This document shows positions 1 to 7,109 of a stretch of DNA of 15,600 nt, one piece after another. A program made the position numbers and the translations under genes. Location of the stretch: the NCBI GenBank assembly GCA_006226555.1, contig SBGS01000071.1, positions 1 to 15,600 of the forward strand, written 5' to 3'. Within the stretch, counting starts at the first letter, position 1; each line of letters begins with the position of its first letter. Source of the DNA: Bacteroidota bacterium. GTDB taxonomy: Bacteria > Bacteroidota > Bacteroidia > Flavobacteriales_D > Crocinitomicaceae. Under the pieces are notes generated by a model. It was not told where the DNA came from. It did no database searches and worked only from the letters and a program-made list of their open reading frames with translations.

Positions 1-1764
1 GCGGATAGATTGCATAACATGAGAACATTGTCCAGTATGCGTCAGGACAAACAAATGAAGATCGCATCTGAAACAAAATTCTTGTATGCACCATTAGCGC
101 ACCGACTTGGTCTCTATTCGATCAAAAGTGAGCTTGAGGATCTGGCATTGAAATATACTGAACCATCGATCTACAATGATATTGAGCGTCAGTTGAAATC
201 GACGAAGGACGCGAGAAACAGATTTATTCGAAAGTTTGTTCAGCCGATCAAAGACTCACTAACCAAAGACGGATTTGATTTTAAAATAAAGGTTAGAACG
301 AAATCGATCTCTTCGATCTGGCGAAAAATGGTAACAAAGGGAGTGCCCTTTGATGAGGTCTATGACGTTTTTGCGATTCGAATCATACTAAATTCAAGGC
401 CGGAACAGGAGAAGTCCGATTGTTGGAAGGTTTATAGTATTGTTACAGATTTCTATCAACCAAGTCCTGAACGCTTGCGAGACTGGATTTCAACTCCAAG
501 AGCGAATGGTTACGAATCCCTTCATACGACGGTAATGTCGCCATCGGGTAAATGGGTGGAGGTTCAGATCCGTTCTTCCAGAATGGATGAGATAGCTGAG
601 AAGGGATTGGCTGCTCACTACAAATACAAGGAGTCCAAAACACACGAGACAAAATTCGATAGATGGATCGCTGAAATTCGGGATCTTCTTGAAAATCCAG
701 ATATGAACGCGATGGACTTCGTGAATGAGTTTAAGCTGAACTTATTTACGGATGAGATCTATGTCTTCACGCCGAAGGGTGATCTACGGGTTTTGCCGAC
801 TGGTTCTACGATTCTTGATTTTGCTTATGATATTCATACCGATATTGGTGATAAGTGTATTGGTGCTAAGGTGAACAACCGATTGGTGCCTTTGAGTCAT
901 CAATTGAATAGTGGTGATCAGGTAGAGATCATCACGTCAACAAAACAAAAGCCGAATGAAGAATGGCTGCGTTTTGTGGTTTCGGCAAGAGCAAAGCAGA
1001 AAATCAAATCTTCATTGAATGAAGAACGAAAGCGAATAGCGATGGATGGGCGTGAGATACTTGAACGCAAATTCAGACAACACAATATTCGCTTTAACTC
1101 TGAGAATATTTCGACGTTAGAGAAATTCTTCCAGATCTCAAGCGCCACTGAATTCTATTTTAGAATTGCAAAAGGGAAGGTCGATCTTTCCAGATTGAGA
1201 GAGCTGGAAAATGTAAACGGAATTCTTCAGCTTCAACGACCGGAAACCGTTAAAAAGAAGAAAAAGGATGTCGATGTGTACAGTAGCATTGACAAAAAGC
1301 AGGATGAGATCATCATTGGTGAGGACTTTAAGAATATTCAGTATAAGCTGGCGGGATGTTGTAATCCAATTCCAGGAGATGATGTCTTTGGTTTCATTAC
1401 GATCAATGAAGGAATAAAAATTCATCGATACAATTGTCCAAATGCCGAACACTTGATGTCAAAGATGGCTTATCGTTGTATCAAGGCCAGATGGAAGAAT
1501 TCTGATCTCAAAGAGAATGTGGCTGCGATCACAGTGAAAGGGATCGATCGTTTGGGTATCGTGAACAAGCTTACGGAGATCGTATCCAATCAGCACAACG
1601 TGAATATGAAGTCTATTTCATTTGAAACCGAGGACGGAATATTTGAAGGTCAATTAAGGGTTCTCGTATACGACACTGAACACTTAGAGCAATTGATGCG
1701 TAAGATAGAGCAGGTGGAAGGTGTTCAACGCGTATTCAGACATTCAGTTAGGGAGGATCATTGA
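1..1764 (+). CDS. Bifunctional (p)ppGpp synthetase/hydrolase, Rel/SpoT family (5' end cut by window)
   Basis: This enzyme makes and probably degrades the stringent-response alarmone (p)ppGpp in the cytoplasm. The frame is open from base 1, so the TTG at 10 is not the start; it lies inside the hydrolase motif ADRLHNMRTL, whose Asp and Asn are active-site residues in the family. Roughly 150 N-terminal residues with the HD motifs are missing. Next come the synthetase domain (FDEVYDVFAIR with its catalytic Asp, loop RLRD, then WVEVQIRS with its catalytic Glu), a TGS domain (about 740-940), a conserved Cys region (AGCCNPIPGDD with HRYNCPNA, about 1345-1445) and a C-terminal ACT domain (about 1510-1755). 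RLRD resembles the RxKD loop of bifunctional enzymes rather than the ExDD loop of RelA. The last 7 bases overlap the convergent ostA-like gene. Family is secure; hydrolase activity is inferred. Confidence 0.96.
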   Translation, partial: ADRLHNMRTLSSMRQDKQMKIASETKFLYAPLAHRLGLYSIKSELEDLALKYTEPSIYNDIERQLKSTKDARNRFIRKFVQPIKDSLTKDGFDFKIKVRTKSISSIWRKMVTKGVPFDEVYDVFAIRIILNSRPEQEKSDCWKVYSIVTDFYQPSPERLRDWISTPRANGYESLHTTVMSPSGKWVEVQIRSSRMDEIAEKGLAAHYKYKESKTHETKFDRWIAEIRDLLENPDMNAMDFVNEFKLNLFTDEIYVFTPKGDLRVLPTGSTILDFAYDIHTDIGDKCIGAKVNNRLVPLSHQLNSGDQVEIITSTKQKPNEEWLRFVVSARAKQKIKSSLNEERKRIAMDGREILERKFRQHNIRFNSENISTLEKFFQISSATEFYFRIAKGKVDLSRLRELENVNGILQLQRPETVKKKKKDVDVYSSIDKKQDEIIIGEDFKNIQYKLAGCCNPIPGDDVFGFITINEGIKIHRYNCPNAEHLMSKMAYRCIKARWKNSDLKENVAAITVKGIDRLGIVNKLTEIVSNQHNVNMKSISFETEDGIFEGQLRVLVYDTEHLEQLMRKIEQVEGVQRVFRHSVREDH

Positions 1765-3293
1765 TCCAGAAGCTCTTCAATGGAATTTGGCTTTAAAGCC
1801 GAACGATCATTAAACCCAGGAATAAACTGCTCTTCTTGATTCAAGGATTTTATTGGGTAAAAGACACCGTCCGGTAGCTGAAGATAGGCCACACCTATGA
1901 TCCCGGCGCTGTCAAGATCCACTCGAATATCACTTGAATACAATCGATTCATACCGATCCGTTTGATAGTCGTGAGGCTATCCGTTTTTTCTTCCTCCTC
2001 AGGAAATGCAATGGTGATCGCATTACCGAAGACATCTGCACGATGGATATAATTTGTATCGAAATATGCGACCAATTTATTACCGTAGATCTGATTGTAA
2101 TAAATATCTTTTTCCACCGGCATGATAACCGAAGCACTATCAAAGATCGTGGCTTGATTCAATAAAGTATCATTCAATACGATCTCGATCAACCGCCCTT
2201 TCATTTCACCTTTGTTGCTCCATAAGATCGGATCTCCTTTTAGGTATAACAGGCTATCCATTCTGTTGTATTCGAGGCTATCAGATCGACCTTGTACTGC
2301 GTTGGAAAAAATATACGCATTACGATACGCTTTCATGATATCTGTACTGTCACTCCATGTGTTAGAAAGCGTGTCTGCGTGGAGATATAAAGTGTCCTTT
2401 TCAAGATATTTTGTAATGACAGCTCTTCCGGTGAGCCAACGATATTTCAAGGAATCGCTCGAATAAGCGTAATTGCCCGAATAACTCATATCATTCAAGG
2501 AGTCCATCATGTAAACATTACCCTTACCAATGTATTCCTGGTTCTTTGGGTAATAGAGCAGGGTGTCTCCTGAGATGAATTCACTGGAACGATAGATCTT
2601 TGCATTTTTCCGGAGCTCGCCTTCCTGTGATCGGGTGTTGTAGCTGCCTGCCTCACAATAGAGTGTGGTACTGTCAGTGTAAATGTTGGTCGGACCGTAA
2701 AAATATGCGGTTTGTTTGCTGTACAGATAGCGCAGTGTATCCGTGGTCATCTGCATTTCAGTACTTTGGTATTTCACATCTTTACTGAAGAAGAAATTCT
2801 TGCTCTCAGGGTGGAAATAGCCAATTCTTGAACTAAGTTTCTCACCGCTTTCAATGCTTTGTATAAGACCACCGGTTCTATAGCTTGCTTGCCCGGAGCG
2901 TGCATCATAGTCCAGCGAGTCACATGTTAACTTGTATTCATTGTCTCTTACACGGACATGCCCCCAAAGCTTAGCCAGACGAGTCTTTCCGTTATAGTAC
3001 AAGGAGTCGCAATACAAGTTGAGGGTGTCTCTCTTGTTTATGTGGACATTACCGTAAGCTCTAACCTCATTTGTTCGTTGAAAGTAGTAAGCTGAATCAC
3101 AGAACATCACATTGTTCTGATAGCTGAAGTTTACGTTGCCGTACAAACGGTGAGTTCCCGTTTTTTGATCGTATTCCAGTCGTTCAGAACCCGGAAGTAA
3201 TTCCAGTATATTATTTTGCGCAAGAAGATTTCCGCTCAAAAAAAATGCGCTCAAAAGAAGCGCACTTTTCAATATTTTAAAATATTTTCTCAA
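1758..3293 (-). CDS. OstA-like periplasmic LPS transport protein
   Basis: This resembles the Bacteroidota OstA-like (LptA/LptD N-domain type) proteins that carry LPS across the periplasm; the exact role is inferred. Of 511 residues, 1-25 look like a signal peptide (basic MRKYFKILK, hydrophobic core, end near LLAQ). The rest is beta-rich with a recurring D-[ST]-L-x-Y pattern: CDSAYY, CDSLYY, CDSLDY, DTLRYL, DTLLYY, DSLKYR and DSLEYN, often followed by a short GNV or GHV strand, as expected for stacked OstA/LptA repeats. The start is TTG; its last two bases belong to the TGA stop of purA (shared TTGA), and no ATG lies between the upstream in-frame stop and this codon. It is last in the fur operon, so translation is probably coupled to purA. 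Its stop overlaps the end of the Rel/SpoT gene on the other strand. Confidence 0.87.
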   Translation of the reverse strand: MRKYFKILKSALLLSAFFLSGNLLAQNNILELLPGSERLEYDQKTGTHRLYGNVNFSYQNNVMFCDSAYYFQRTNEVRAYGNVHINKRDTLNLYCDSLYYNGKTRLAKLWGHVRVRDNEYKLTCDSLDYDARSGQASYRTGGLIQSIESGEKLSSRIGYFHPESKNFFFSKDVKYQSTEMQMTTDTLRYLYSKQTAYFYGPTNIYTDSTTLYCEAGSYNTRSQEGELRKNAKIYRSSEFISGDTLLYYPKNQEYIGKGNVYMMDSLNDMSYSGNYAYSSDSLKYRWLTGRAVITKYLEKDTLYLHADTLSNTWSDSTDIMKAYRNAYIFSNAVQGRSDSLEYNRMDSLLYLKGDPILWSNKGEMKGRLIEIVLNDTLLNQATIFDSASVIMPVEKDIYYNQIYGNKLVAYFDTNYIHRADVFGNAITIAFPEEEEKTDSLTTIKRIGMNRLYSSDIRVDLDSAGIIGVAYLQLPDGVFYPIKSLNQEEQFIPGFNDRSALKPNSIEELLDQ

Positions 3294-4570
3294 GCAAGTG
3301 CTTTGTTATGTAACGTCTGCTTTCTGTCAGGACCAACAGATACTACCTTGATCGGAACTTGCAATTTTTGTTCCAGATAAGTAACGTAAGCCTTTAGTTC
3401 TTCAGGAGAATCTTCGAAATCACTCAATTGAGTAAGGTCTTGATTCCACCCCGGAAGAGATTCGTAAACAGGAGTTACCTCCACATCATTAACGTCGTAT
3501 GGGAAGTAATCGTATTTTTCACCGTTAATGATGTAGTGTGTACATACGTTGATCTCCTTGAAGATACTGAGAACATCCGCTTTCATCATGGAGAGTTCTG
3601 TGACACCATTGATCATAATGGCATATTTTAATGCAGGTAGATCGATCCATCCACACCTCCTAGGTCGACCGGTGGTTGCGCCAAATTCATGCCCCTCTTT
3701 TCTGATTGCTTCACCAGTTTCATCTTCTAATTCCGTTGGGAAAGGACCTGATCCTACTCGTGTACAGTAAGCCTTGAATATACCGATCACGTTACCAATG
3801 CGGTTAGGAGCAATACCTAGTCCGGTACAAGTTCCTGCGGTAACTGTATTGGATGACGTAACGAACGGATACGTTCCGAAATCGATGTCAAGCATGGTGC
3901 CTTGAGCCCCTTCTGCGAGAACCTTTTTCCCGTTTAGCATTGCATTGTTTAGATAATGCTCACTGTCTACAGCTTCTAACGCTCTGATGCTTTCCAGCGC
4001 TTCCATCCAATTTGGCTCTAGCTCGCTAAGATCATATTCAAAGCCATCATAACGATCCAGCATTTGTCTGTGCTTGTCGACAAGAGCATCGTATTTTTCC
4101 CTGAAATTAGGTGAGAATATATCGCCAACCCTTAATCCGTTTCTTCCTGTTTTGTCCATATAAGTTGGCCCGATCCCTTTTAGGGTAGAACCGATCTTAT
4201 TTTTACCTTTTGCTGCTTCTGAAGCCGCATCGAGTAATCGGTGGGTAGGAAGGATCAAGTGTGCTTTCTTTGAAATAACCAATCTGCTACGGATATCAAT
4301 GTTAAAAGGCTCTAATTTTCTTAGCTCCTCTCTAAAAATAACCGGGTCGATTACAACACCGTTACCGATCAAATTGATTACACCTTCATGGAAAATACCA
4401 GAAGGAATGGTGTGTAAAACGTGCTTTACTCCTTCGAATTCCAATGTATGACCAGCGTTTGGTCCTCCTTGAAATCTCGCTATAATATCATACTTTGGCG
4501 TAAGTACATCTACAATTTTACCTTTCCCTTCGTCTCCCCATTGTAGACCTAATAATACATCAACTTTCAT
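3290..4570 (-). CDS. purA: Adenylosuccinate synthetase
   Basis: PurA converts IMP and aspartate to adenylosuccinate using GTP, the first committed step to AMP, in the cytoplasm. The 426-residue protein has the usual length and motifs: the P-loop-like WGDEGKGK (residues 11-18) with catalytic Asp13, NAGHT with catalytic His41, IGSTLKGIGPTY, the IMP-binding VGSGPFPTE, and GATTGRPRRCGW. Its ATG overlaps the stop of the upstream STAS gene as ATGA, and its own TGA overlaps the TTG start of the ostA-like gene, so it is embedded in a tightly coupled operon headed by fur. No key residue is missing. Confidence 0.98.
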   Translation of the reverse strand: MKVDVLLGLQWGDEGKGKIVDVLTPKYDIIARFQGGPNAGHTLEFEGVKHVLHTIPSGIFHEGVINLIGNGVVIDPVIFREELRKLEPFNIDIRSRLVISKKAHLILPTHRLLDAASEAAKGKNKIGSTLKGIGPTYMDKTGRNGLRVGDIFSPNFREKYDALVDKHRQMLDRYDGFEYDLSELEPNWMEALESIRALEAVDSEHYLNNAMLNGKKVLAEGAQGTMLDIDFGTYPFVTSSNTVTAGTCTGLGIAPNRIGNVIGIFKAYCTRVGSGPFPTELEDETGEAIRKEGHEFGATTGRPRRCGWIDLPALKYAIMINGVTELSMMKADVLSIFKEINVCTHYIINGEKYDYFPYDVNDVEVTPVYESLPGWNQDLTQLSDFEDSPEELKAYVTYLEQKLQVPIKVVSVGPDRKQTLHNKALA

Positions 4571-4920
4571 GCTGTCTGCTTAAAATGTTCTAGTGCTTCT
4601 GTTTTGTCACTATATAGTGTAAATACCTCGTCGAGCTTGGCGATATCAAAGATCTTGGCGACGTTGCCGTTTAAACCTATGACAACCAAGTCTCCACCAA
4701 GAATCCTCGATTTGGTGATCATTTTGATCATCATACCAATTCCTGTAGAGTTGATATGAGTGAGTTTTTCAATGTCAATGATCACTTTATTTAAATTTTG
4801 ATTGAGTAGTCTTCCGAATTCCTGTTCCAGATCCGCTGTATCAGTTTCCGAAATAATCTTCCCTTTCAGATGAATGATGAGCACATCATTTTCTGCTTCT
4901 ATTTCAAATTGAAGATTCAT
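4567..4920 (-). CDS. STAS-domain protein (anti-sigma factor antagonist type)
   Basis: This is a single STAS domain of 117 residues, like SpoIIAA/RsbV. Such proteins are controlled by phosphorylation of one Ser and bind a partner kinase or anti-sigma factor. The phosphorylatable Ser falls in THINSTGIGMM at residue 58, after the strand KVIIDIEKL. The C-terminal half ends with the typical LVVIGLNGNVAKIFDIAKLDEVF. No kinase, phosphatase or sigma factor gene lies in this window, so the partner is unknown; roles in other STAS proteins (for example lipid transport) are less likely because no transporter is adjacent. Both ends overlap neighbours by 4 bases: the start with the fur stop and the stop with the purA start, each as ATGA. 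Domain call secure, role unknown. Confidence 0.92.
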   Translation of the reverse strand: MNLQFEIEAENDVLIIHLKGKIISETDTADLEQEFGRLLNQNLNKVIIDIEKLTHINSTGIGMMIKMITKSRILGGDLVVIGLNGNVAKIFDIAKLDEVFTLYSDKTEALEHFKQTA

Positions 4921-5363
4921 TCTTCCTTCTTCTTTTTTCTACCGTAAAAATAAAGTGAGTGATGTTCGATCTCTATGTCAAACAACTCTTCCAATGTAGC
5001 TTTAATGGTCTGAATGCGTGGATCACAGAACTCGATCATCTCTCCCGTGTCCGTTAACAGGATATGGTCGTGTTGTTTTGATCCATGCGACTTCTCGAAT
5101 TGAGCAATATTCTTTCCGAATTGATGCTTTCTAACAAGATTACAAGCCAAGAGTAATTCAATCGTATTGTACAACGTAGCTCTAGAAACCCGATAGTTCT
5201 GATTTTTCATCTCAACGTACAAGGTTTCAATATCGAAATGCCCCTCGTAATTATAGATTTCTGCAAGTATGGCGAATCGTTCTGGCGTTTTACGGTGTCC
5301 GTTTTGCTCCAGGTACGCGGAAAAGATATCTTTTACTCTGTTCTGTAATTCTTCCTGTGTCAT
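4917..5363 (-). CDS. Fur-family metal-responsive transcriptional regulator
   Basis: This DNA-binding repressor of the Fur/PerR/Zur family has 148 residues. The N-terminal winged helix contains the recognition helix region VSRATLYNTIELL (59-71). The C-terminal dimerisation domain has the metal-binding QHDH (97-100), EFCDPRI (111-117) and HHSLYFYG (134-141). The CxxC that usually follows HDH is absent: the segment reads LLTDTGE. The only cysteines are single ones at 74 and 113, so a structural zinc site of the CxxC type is unlikely. Which metal or signal it senses cannot be told. It heads the fur-STAS-purA-ostA-like operon and has a -7 promoter match 16 bases upstream of its ATG. The tail KKKKEE is highly charged. 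Confidence 0.93.
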   Translation of the reverse strand: MTQEELQNRVKDIFSAYLEQNGHRKTPERFAILAEIYNYEGHFDIETLYVEMKNQNYRVSRATLYNTIELLLACNLVRKHQFGKNIAQFEKSHGSKQHDHILLTDTGEMIEFCDPRIQTIKATLEELFDIEIEHHSLYFYGRKKKKEE

Positions 5364-5379
5364 ACAGAGGATTAAAAAG

Positions 5380-5387
5380 CAAATTTA
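5380..5387 (-). promoter_or_regulatory. Predicted -7 promoter element of the fur operon
   Basis: Read on the minus strand this is TAAATTTG, an exact match to the Bacteroidota -7 consensus TAnnTTTG. It would start transcription near 5373, about 10 bases before the fur ATG. I see no clear -33 TTG at the usual distance. A perfect 10-base palindrome, ATCCATGGAT, lies just upstream at 5394-5403. Confidence 0.55.
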
Positions 5388-5461
5388 GGCATTATCCATG
5401 GATTCATTGTTCGATTGCAGCGTTTGAAAACGTTGAGTTATCAACACATTGTTTAACAAAA

Positions 5462-5489
5462 AAAAGGACTGCCAAAAGACAGTCCTTTT
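5462..5489 (-). terminator. Rho-independent terminator after the TerB-like gene
   Basis: The minus strand reads AAAAGGACTG, loop TCTTTTGG, then CAGTCCTTTT: a perfect 10-base stem followed by more T residues and TTGTT. It lies 20 bases after the stop of the TerB-like gene. In the plus direction the stem is followed by ATTTATT, so activity both ways is possible, but no plus-strand gene ends here. It also separates the TerB unit from the fur promoter. Confidence 0.85.
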
Positions 5490-5508
5490 ATTTATTGAAT
5501 GTTCTTAT

Positions 5509-5940
5509 TTACAGCTTCTCAAGCACAGCAGCGAGAATATCTTCTCTCTTTTCGTTTGCGCTGAACATATTTTTTATTTCGGGCTCAATTGCTTCGATTT
5601 CTCCGTCGTTAAACCCAAGAGCAACACCGTATTTCTTGATAAGACTTTCTTCAGAAGGGTCAACATTTCCATCTGCATGTACCATTTCGATAAATTGCAC
5701 AAAACGATCTGCGCGATCTTCTTTTGTTACTGGTGGAATCATTGGGTACTCATCAGGATTTTCAATTACTTCACGGATCTGCTCTGCCGTTAGAGAAAGT
5801 CGCTTAGCGATCTTCGTCAACAGTTGTAATTCTGCTTCATCTACCTTACCATCCACGCGTGCAAGCATTACCATATTATTGAACATGCCTTTCTTCGCAG
5901 CGTGTTCTCCTGATTCAAAAATTTGTGCAATTGTACCCAT
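5509..5940 (-). CDS. TerB-like protein (tellurite resistance TerB family fold)
   Basis: This 143-residue all-helical, acidic, soluble protein has no signal peptide. Two related halves each carry an acidic loop: ARVDGKVDEAE (27-37) and HADGNVDPSEE (88-98), each followed by a helix ending in a hydrophobic stretch (RLSL, ALGF). This matches the duplicated, metal-binding pattern of the TerB fold. Members are linked to metal or envelope stress, but many have no known function. No terC, terD or terE gene is nearby, so tellurite resistance should not be assumed. It appears to be transcribed alone, with its own promoter at 5961-5968 and a terminator at 5462-5489. Confidence 0.78.
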   Translation of the reverse strand: MGTIAQIFESGEHAAKKGMFNNMVMLARVDGKVDEAELQLLTKIAKRLSLTAEQIREVIENPDEYPMIPPVTKEDRADRFVQFIEMVHADGNVDPSEESLIKKYGVALGFNDGEIEAIEPEIKNMFSANEKREDILAAVLEKL

Positions 5941-5960
5941 TATGATCTAGAATTTGGTCG

Positions 5961-5968
5961 CAAAGATA
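5961..5968 (-). promoter_or_regulatory. Predicted -7 promoter element of the TerB-like gene
   Basis: The minus strand reads TATCTTTG followed by C, an exact match to TAnnTTTG, 20 bases upstream of the ATG at 5940. Transcription would start around 5955. The inverted repeat GTTCAA-C-TTGAAC at 5976-5988 sits upstream, overlapping the last base of gmhA. Confidence 0.6.
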
Positions 5969-5987
5969 ATGATTCGTTCAACTTGAA

Positions 5988-6563
5988 CTACTGCTCTAAA
6001 TGATTTTCGATGAAATCGATAAGTGCGTGTATTACTTTAATGTGAATTTCCTGTGCTCGATCAGCATACTCACTGAAAGGTGCTCGAATCTCAATATCCG
6101 CGAAGTCTTTCAGTTTTCCTCCATCTTTACCACTCAAGATCACAACCTTCATTCCCGCTTTTTGCGCTGCAATCACAGCCTCAATTACGTTTTTGGAATT
6201 CCCCGATGTAGAGATCCCAAGCAAAACATCACCCGCTCTTCCGTTAGCTTCGACATAACGCGAGAAAATATAATCGAACCCGTAATCATTTCCCACACAA
6301 GTGATGTGACTTGGGTCAGAGATAGATACCGCTGAAATCGCAGGTCGATCATTTCTATATCTACCGGAAAGTTCCTCCGCAAAATGCATCGCATCGCACA
6401 TTGAGCCTCCGTTTCCGCAACTAATGATCTTTCCTCCGTTTTTAAGAGCTTGTACCATCAAGAGACCTGCTTTTTCTATTTGGGCATGCTGGTCCGAATT
6501 GTTAAATTCTTGCAAAATTTTGATTGCCTCGCTAAAATGGTCTGCTATTTGTTTATTCGACAT
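5988..6563 (-). CDS. gmhA: D-sedoheptulose 7-phosphate isomerase
   Basis: GmhA turns sedoheptulose 7-phosphate into D-glycero-manno-heptose 7-phosphate, the first step to ADP-heptose for LPS core, in the cytoplasm. The 191-residue SIS-domain protein aligns closely with the E. coli enzyme: SCGNGGS (48-54), DAMHFAEELSGRY (57-69), CVGNDYGFDYIFSRYVEA, GISTSGNS (116-123) and QEIHIKVIH (171-179). The residues matching the E. coli active site are all present (His60, Glu64, Gln171, His179). The E. coli GGSHCDA segment reads GGSMCDA here, a His to Met change outside those residues. No other heptose genes lie in the window. It has its own upstream promoter match at 6580-6587. Confidence 0.95.
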   Translation of the reverse strand: MSNKQIADHFSEAIKILQEFNNSDQHAQIEKAGLLMVQALKNGGKIISCGNGGSMCDAMHFAEELSGRYRNDRPAISAVSISDPSHITCVGNDYGFDYIFSRYVEANGRAGDVLLGISTSGNSKNVIEAVIAAQKAGMKVVILSGKDGGKLKDFADIEIRAPFSEYADRAQEIHIKVIHALIDFIENHLEQ

Positions 6564-6579
6564 GCGAAATGAATTTTTT

Positions 6580-6587
6580 CAAAAATA
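6580..6587 (-). promoter_or_regulatory. Predicted -7 promoter element of gmhA
   Basis: The minus strand reads TATTTTTG, an exact TAnnTTTG match, 16 bases before the gmhA ATG, implying a leader of about 10 bases. No convincing -33 TTG is seen at the standard distance. It faces away from the promoter at 6629-6636. Confidence 0.5.
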
Positions 6588-6628
6588 AAGAATTTAAGGT
6601 CAAGCAGTTTAATTTGGATAAAACTTGC

Positions 6629-6636
6629 TATTTTTG
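6629..6636 (+). promoter_or_regulatory. Predicted -7 promoter element of the secreted protein gene
   Basis: TATTTTTG is an exact TAnnTTTG match in the divergent region between gmhA and the gene starting at 6669. Transcription would begin near 6643, giving a leader of about 26 bases. The leader holds a 4-base hairpin GAGC-CCAT-GCTC (6641-6652). Confidence 0.5.
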
Positions 6637-6668
6637 AATCGAGCCCATGCTCACTAAAACATGCTAAT

Positions 6669-7091
6669 ATGAAAAAAGGTTTACTTGCACTGTTAATTGG
6701 AATGACAATCTCTGCCGGAACATATGCTCAGGATTGTTTCACGAAACTTCAAAAGGCATTTGACGAGAGAGGAGCATATTCCATCGCAGATGACATGCAC
6801 AGAAATGTTATTCTTTCATTCTTTGAGGATGGAACATCATACTGTATTTCTGGAAAGGCTCGCGTAGAAAACGGGTTGATCACGTCTGTATTCCTTCAAT
6901 ACGAAGATGATACATATGAATTGATGAAGGCAAAGTTCTTTAATTCTAAAAAGGAATCACCAACAATCGTTAACGGAATTTCTGAAATGATCTTCACGTC
7001 AGACGGTGAAAAGTTTAAGGTGATCTTTATTGATCAGCTAAAACCAAAGAAAAAGCAATTTAAGTCGGTAGAGTTACCGGATGATCTATAA
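6669..7091 (+). CDS. Small secreted protein of unknown function
   Basis: I do not recognise this 140-residue protein. Residues 1-20 are a clear Sec signal peptide (MKKGLLALLIGMTISAGTYA, cleavage probably near AYAQ or AQD), so the mature protein of about 119 residues should be periplasmic or outside the cell. No lipobox is present. Two cysteines (23 and 59) could form a disulphide. The mature part mixes short strands and charged turns (FFEDGTSYC, VFLQYEDDTYELM, MIFTSDGEKFKVIFID) and ends in a lysine-rich stretch followed by acidic VELPDDL. It looks monocistronic: its own promoter match at 6629 and a strong terminator 18 bases after its stop. Being a real gene is well supported; function is unknown. 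Confidence 0.82.
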   Translation: MKKGLLALLIGMTISAGTYAQDCFTKLQKAFDERGAYSIADDMHRNVILSFFEDGTSYCISGKARVENGLITSVFLQYEDDTYELMKAKFFNSKKESPTIVNGISEMIFTSDGEKFKVIFIDQLKPKKKQFKSVELPDDL

Positions 7092-7109
7092 AAGACATTG
7101 AAAAATGAG

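Noticed and set aside
10..12. TTG as the start of the Rel/SpoT gene
   Set aside because: It falls inside the conserved ADRLHNMRT motif, and the frame is open to the window edge.
1755..1767. GGATCA-T-TGATCC palindrome at the Rel/SpoT and ostA-like stops as a bidirectional terminator
   Set aside because: It is AT-rich with a one-base centre, would form only a four-base stem, and no T run follows.
5421..5445. CGTTTGAAAACG and GTTGA-GTTA-TCAAC repeats as a Fur box
   Set aside because: They are short, do not match known Fur or PerR boxes, and lie about 40 to 60 bases upstream of the -7 element.
5357..5950. 197-codon plus-strand ORF
   Set aside because: It lies antisense to the whole TerB-like gene and the terminator region, has Ser- and Ile-rich low-quality composition and no domain; it is a shadow.
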